Shown here piece after piece: positions 60,645 to 64,000 of a stretch of DNA of 64,000 bases (positions within the stretch are counted from its first letter, which is position 1; each line of letters begins with the position of its first letter). Location of the stretch: positions 1 through 64,000 of the forward strand of contig DATGMD010000025.1 of the NCBI GenBank assembly GCA_035293805.1, read 5' to 3'. The notes under the pieces were generated by a model. The model searched no databases and had not been told where the DNA came from. It saw nothing but the letters and a program-made list of their open reading frames with translations. A program made the translations under genes and the position numbers. The DNA is from JAJPHF01 sp035293805. GTDB lineage: Bacteria; Chloroflexota; UBA6077; JAJPHF01.

Positions 60645-62084
60645 ATGCCGAACGATCTGCGGCGCTTCCTCGCGGCGCTCCAGTCCCAGCCGGGCGACCT
60701 CGTGGAGATCGACCGCGTCGTGCGGCCGGACGCGTTCGAGGTGACCGCGCTGCTCAAGCAGCTCGACGAGCGCCGCCGCTACCCGGCCGTCCTCTTCCGC
60801 CACCCGACCGACCAGTACGGCCAGCCAAGCCCCTTCGCCATCCTGAGCAACGTCTACGCCACGCGCGCCCGCTGCGGGCTGATGCTCGGGGTCGCTCCCG
60901 CCACCCCCTACCGCGAGGTCAGCCTGGCCTATCAGCGCGCGTCGCACCAGCGGCTCAACCCCGTCACGGTGCCGGCGGCCGACGCGCCCGTCCACGAGAC
61001 GGTGTGGCAGGGGGCCGACGCCGACGTGGGCCGCCTGCCCATCGTGCGCCACTGGGCCATGGACTTCGGTCCCGTGCTCACCATGCCCCACGTCATGCGG
61101 TCGCGCGAGGGGTGGTACGACCTGTCGTTCGCCAAGACCTTCTACAAGTGGGACCCGCGACAGATGGTCGTCAGCATCCACACCCGGGACCTGAGCCGCA
61201 TCCTGAAGGAGTACGAGGACCGCGACGAGCCGGCGCCGATCGTGAACGTGCTCGGCCACCACCCGGCGCTCGGGCTGGGCGTTATGGCGCGCACGCCATC
61301 GGGCGCCGACGACTACGAGCACCTCGGCCCGTTCCTGGGCGAGCCCTTGCGGCTCACGCCGTCGGTCACCTGGGGCGACCGCTTCCTGGTGCCGGCCGAC
61401 GCGGAGATCGTGATCGAGGGCGAGATTCCGCCCGGCCAGCGCGACGTGTGCGACCCGTTCGGGGAGGTGGCGGGCCTCTACCAGGCCCAGTGCCTGCGCC
61501 CGCTGTTCGACGTGAAGGCGATCACCTTCCGCCACGGCGCGATCATGCAGGACATCTTCTCGGGCTGCCGCGACGGCTACCTGGGCTTCCATGCGATCCC
61601 GCGCGAGGCCGCGCTGGAGGACGCCCTACGCCCGCAGTTCCCCAACCTGGCGGCCATCCACGTGCCCACCTCGGGCTCCGGCATGCGCGCGGCGTATATC
61701 GCCGTGCGCGACGCGCAGCCCGGGCAGGTGGATGCTATCGCGCGGGCGGTGTTCGCGACCATGACGTTCGGCATGCAGCTGGTCATCGTCGTGGACGCCG
61801 AGATCGACGTGTTCGACGAGGACCAGGTGCTGTGGGCGGTACACACCTACACTGATCCCGCGCGCGGCATCCGGCCGTTCGCGGGTGAGGCGCGGCAGCA
61901 CCTGAGCTTCGTGCCCCGCTCCGGCTTCGGCACGACGAACTGGGGCACCCACAAGCTGGTAATCGACGCCACTCGCCCGCGCGACTTCCCGTTCGGCGCG
62001 CGGCTGACGCTCCCGGACGAGGCGATGGCGCGCGTGCGCCTGGACGACTACCTGCCGAGCGCGGCGCCGGCGGAGGTGGGCTGA
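60645..62084 (+). CDS. UbiD family decarboxylase, divergent active-site motif
   Basis: 479 aa UbiD-type decarboxylase. It keeps 'VEIDR', 'EGEIPPGQ' and the downstream 'ARGIRPFAGEARQHLSFVPR' region, but the signature 'EGPFGE' is 'CDPFGE' (C269-E274), so the first catalytic-type glutamate is a cysteine while the second is kept. The homologue at 3840 has the canonical motif. ATG 60645 follows AAGGAGA. A small zinc-ribbon gene starts 3 bp after its stop, and a Rieske oxygenase follows. Substrate probably a (di)hydroxylated aromatic acid. Confidence 0.9.
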   Translation: MPNDLRRFLAALQSQPGDLVEIDRVVRPDAFEVTALLKQLDERRRYPAVLFRHPTDQYGQPSPFAILSNVYATRARCGLMLGVAPATPYREVSLAYQRASHQRLNPVTVPAADAPVHETVWQGADADVGRLPIVRHWAMDFGPVLTMPHVMRSREGWYDLSFAKTFYKWDPRQMVVSIHTRDLSRILKEYEDRDEPAPIVNVLGHHPALGLGVMARTPSGADDYEHLGPFLGEPLRLTPSVTWGDRFLVPADAEIVIEGEIPPGQRDVCDPFGEVAGLYQAQCLRPLFDVKAITFRHGAIMQDIFSGCRDGYLGFHAIPREAALEDALRPQFPNLAAIHVPTSGSGMRAAYIAVRDAQPGQVDAIARAVFATMTFGMQLVIVVDAEIDVFDEDQVLWAVHTYTDPARGIRPFAGEARQHLSFVPRSGFGTTNWGTHKLVIDATRPRDFPFGARLTLPDEAMARVRLDDYLPSAAPAEVG

Positions 62085-62087
62085 GCG

Positions 62088-62279
62088 ATGGAGCGGGTCT
62101 TCTGGGTCGAGTGCCCCGCCTGCCACGGGCGGTTCTACGCCAACTACGACGAGCTGCGGCACGCCGGGGTGGCGCTGTTCTGTCCCTTCTGCCACGCGCG
62201 CTTCCTGCCCGACGCCGCCGCCTGGCTCGACGATCGCCCCGAGCCTGCCGCGTCGGGGCAGGCCGTGGTACAAGGGTGA
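62088..62279 (+). CDS. Small zinc-ribbon protein coupled to UbiD
   Basis: 63 aa with two CxxC knuckles, 'VECPACHGRF' and 'LFCPFCHARF', 22 residues apart, forming a treble-clef/zinc-ribbon. ATG 62088 is 3 bp after the UbiD stop, with GAG-rich sequence inside the end of UbiD serving as ribosome site. Phenolic-acid decarboxylases (VdcBCD/ShdBCD) have a small cysteine-motif D subunit of similar size, so a UbiD accessory subunit is suggested. Sequence identity to VdcD was not recognised. Confidence 0.75.
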   Translation: MERVFWVECPACHGRFYANYDELRHAGVALFCPFCHARFLPDAAAWLDDRPEPAASGQAVVQG

Positions 62280-62338
62280 CGGCATCGCGGGCCGAGGCGC
62301 CGCCGCGGGCGAGCGCGCCGAGGCGCTAGGAGGGAGCA

Positions 62339-63472
62339 ATGCTGACCCCGGAAGAGAACGAGCGGATCACGCGCGTCGGGCCGGGCACGCCCTGCGGCGC
62401 GCTGCTGCGGCGGTACTGGCAGCCGATCGCCATCGCCAGCGAGCTGACGCCCGAGCAGCCGAAGAAGCGCGTCCGGGTCCTGGGCGAAGACCTGGTCGTC
62501 TATCGCAACGGCCAGGGGGGCTACGGCTGCGTGGCCGAGCAGTGCCCCCACCGCGGCGTGTCGCTGTACTACGGGTTCGTCGAGGACGACGGGATTCGCT
62601 GCGCCTACCACGGCTGGAAGTTCGACGGCTGCGGCCGCTGTCTGGAGCAGCCGTTCGAGCCGGCCGGGAGCACCTACAAGGAGCGGGTGCGCCTCAAGTC
62701 GTACCCGTTGCAGAAGATGGCTGGCCTGCTGTTCGCGTACATGGGCCCGGAGCCCGCGCCGCTCCTGCCGCGCTGGGACGTGGTGGCGCGCGAGGACGGC
62801 ACGCGCCGGATAGAGATACGGCCGACGCTGACCTGCAACTGGCTCCAGGCCCAGGAGAACACGGCCGACACGGTCCACACGTACTACTTGCACGGCCACA
62901 TGATGAAGACCCAGGGGCTGCGGGGCGGCGAGTACTACTACCGCCCCATCGAGGACTACGGGTGGGAGCTGTGCGAGTGGGGGCTGAGCAAGTGGTGCCG
63001 CTACGGTGGCGACCGCCCGGAGCTGGAGATCCGGCCGCCGCTGCTGTTCCCCAACCTGCTGCGCATCCCGGCCCTCGGCGAGGAGTGCCTGCACTGGCGG
63101 GTGCCGGTCGACGACACGCGGACGAACATCATCATGGTCGCCTTCCGCCCCTCGCCGGACGGCGCGCGCGTGGAGCAGCCCGAAGACCCGCCGGTGCGGT
63201 ACCTGCCGTCGCCCATCGGCCCGGATGGCGAGTACGACCTGTCGACCTTCGACGCCCAGGACCGGATGGCGTGGGAGACGCAGGGCGCTCTCTACGACCG
63301 CTCGCAGGAGCACCTGGGCGCCACCGACCGGGGCATCATCATGTTCCGCAAGCTGTTGCTCGACCAGATCGCCGTGGTCGAGCAGGGCGGCGACCCGATC
63401 GCGCTGATCCGCGATCCGGCGCGGAACGAGCTGATCGTGTTCGAGTCGAGCAGCAACATCCTGGTGTCCTAG
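62339..63472 (+). CDS. Rieske [2Fe-2S] oxygenase, phthalate 4,5-dioxygenase-like
   Basis: 377 aa, complete. Rieske ligands C69, H71, C88, H91 ('CPHRG...CAYHGW'), iron ligands D177, H180, H185 ('NTADTVHTYYLH'). Closest in the window to 11898. ATG 62339 follows AGGAGGG. Last gene of the eight-gene operon. No ferredoxin or reductase gene accompanies it. Confidence 0.94.
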   Translation: MLTPEENERITRVGPGTPCGALLRRYWQPIAIASELTPEQPKKRVRVLGEDLVVYRNGQGGYGCVAEQCPHRGVSLYYGFVEDDGIRCAYHGWKFDGCGRCLEQPFEPAGSTYKERVRLKSYPLQKMAGLLFAYMGPEPAPLLPRWDVVAREDGTRRIEIRPTLTCNWLQAQENTADTVHTYYLHGHMMKTQGLRGGEYYYRPIEDYGWELCEWGLSKWCRYGGDRPELEIRPPLLFPNLLRIPALGEECLHWRVPVDDTRTNIIMVAFRPSPDGARVEQPEDPPVRYLPSPIGPDGEYDLSTFDAQDRMAWETQGALYDRSQEHLGATDRGIIMFRKLLLDQIAVVEQGGDPIALIRDPARNELIVFESSSNILVS

Positions 63473-63531
63473 CCGCCGCTCACCCGTTTGCTCCGCGGGC
63501 ATGGTGCGCCCGCACACTCTCGGGTCGCGCG

Positions 63532-64000
63532 TCAGCGCGGCGCCGTGACGCCCACCTGGGCGCAGAACTCGCGGACCGGGCAGGTCGAGCAGTGGGGGTG
63601 CTGCGCCGTGCAGACGTGCTTGCCGAACGGGATGAGCAAGCGGTTAAGCTCGGTCCAGTACTGCCGCGGGAGCTTGGCTTCGAGCGCCGCGAGCGTCTGC
63701 TCGGGCGTCCGCGCGTGGACGTAGCCCCAGCGGTTGGTGACGCGGTGGACGTGGACGTCGACCGCGATGCGGGGCTGGCCGCAGGCGATCGCCAGCACCA
63801 GGTTGGCGCACTTCGGGCCGACGCCCGCGAACCCGCGCAGCACGGCGTCGTCGCAGGGCAGCACGCCGGCGTGCTCGTCGACGATGCGGCGCGCGATCGC
63901 CTGGATCTGCGGGGCCTTGGCCTGATGGTAGGTCGACGGCCGGATCCACTGGTCGATCTCGTCCGGCGGGAGCCGGCTCAGCTCGGCCGGGGTACGAGCA
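63532..64000 (-). CDS. nth: Endonuclease III (5' end beyond window)
   Basis: C-terminal 156 codons of a base-excision-repair DNA glycosylase/AP lyase. The helix-hairpin-helix 'GFAGVGPKCANLVLAIACG' has the catalytic-type lysine, 'IAVDVHVHRVTNR' the essential aspartate, and the [4Fe-4S] ligands are C-x6-C-x2-C-x5-C in 'CTAQHPHCSTCPVREFC'. The reading frame continues past the window end, so the start is missing. Convergent with the Rieske gene; a housekeeping gene that probably marks the edge of the catabolic region. Confidence 0.93.
   Translation of the reverse strand, partial: ARTPAELSRLPPDEIDQWIRPSTYHQAKAPQIQAIARRIVDEHAGVLPCDDAVLRGFAGVGPKCANLVLAIACGQPRIAVDVHVHRVTNRWGYVHARTPEQTLAALEAKLPRQYWTELNRLLIPFGKHVCTAQHPHCSTCPVREFCAQVGVTAPR

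Overview
The window looks like part of the chromosome of a very GC-rich bacterium, most plausibly a Chloroflexota-like lineage. That placement is an inference. It rests on many lipoprotein binding proteins with Ala/Pro-rich linkers, Pro/Thr-rich extracytoplasmic linkers in the kinase and the RHS protein, a secreted GVxG-repeat surface protein, and dispersed 'CCCTCTCCC...GGGAGAGGG' palindromes. No rRNA, tRNA, transposase, CRISPR array or phage gene was seen.

Most of the window (1-33 kb and 44-63.5 kb) is a dense aromatic-acid catabolism region. It holds five Rieske non-heme iron oxygenases of the phthalate 4,5-dioxygenase type. It also has two Gfo/Idh/MocA oxidoreductases resembling phthalate dihydrodiol dehydrogenase, two UbiD-type decarboxylases, and three LigB-type extradiol dioxygenases. 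An MhpC-like alpha/beta hydrolase, an SDR, a PqqC/TenA-like protein, a VOC protein, a PanB-like aldolase, a RidA-like protein, one HyuA and two HyuB-like subunits, and two Asp-box beta-propellers complete the set. Eleven intact substrate-binding proteins, one broken one, and two binding-protein-fold proteins without signal peptides are interleaved with the enzymes, yet there is no ABC permease or ATPase.

Layout. 1-10.3 kb (+): Rieske, Gfo, SBP, UbiD, Rieske, SBP, SDR, SBP. 10.7-15.5 kb (-): an operon of Rieske, hydrolase, Rieske and SBP, divergent from an SBP at 15.7 kb (+). 17-18.6 kb (-): Ser/Thr kinase. 19-24.4 kb: SBP, Gfo, propeller, SBP. 24.7-33.2 kb: DUF433 protein, propeller, LigB, PqqC-like, cytosolic PBP-fold protein, SBP, small protein, LigB, MFS exporter. 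33.7-42.7 kb: a polymorphic-toxin locus with a GVxG surface protein, a 1639-residue RHS toxin, a double-CXXCG immunity candidate, a possible orphan immunity gene, and a displaced RHS core carrying a second toxin tip and its own small immunity candidate. 43.2-44.2 kb: an SBP broken by an amber codon. 44.4-47 kb (+): PanB-like, VOC, SBP. 47.1-53.9 kb (-): HyuB, HyuA, SBP, IclR regulator. 54.9-63.5 kb (+): a tight eight-gene operon (LigB, SBP, HyuB, cytosolic PBP-fold protein, RidA, UbiD, zinc ribbon, Rieske). A partial endonuclease III (-) ends the window.

Working model (inference): uptake of several carboxylated aromatics via interchangeable binding proteins, ring dihydroxylation by Rieske oxygenases, re-aromatisation by Gfo-type dehydrogenases, decarboxylation by UbiD or PBP-fold enzymes, meta-cleavage by LigB-type enzymes, and hydrolysis of cleavage products. 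Electron-transfer partners for the oxygenases and the transporter membrane parts must lie elsewhere. The two most unusual parts are the RHS toxin-tip cassette with its decayed duplicate core and the eight-gene HyuB/UbiD/LigB/Rieske operon.
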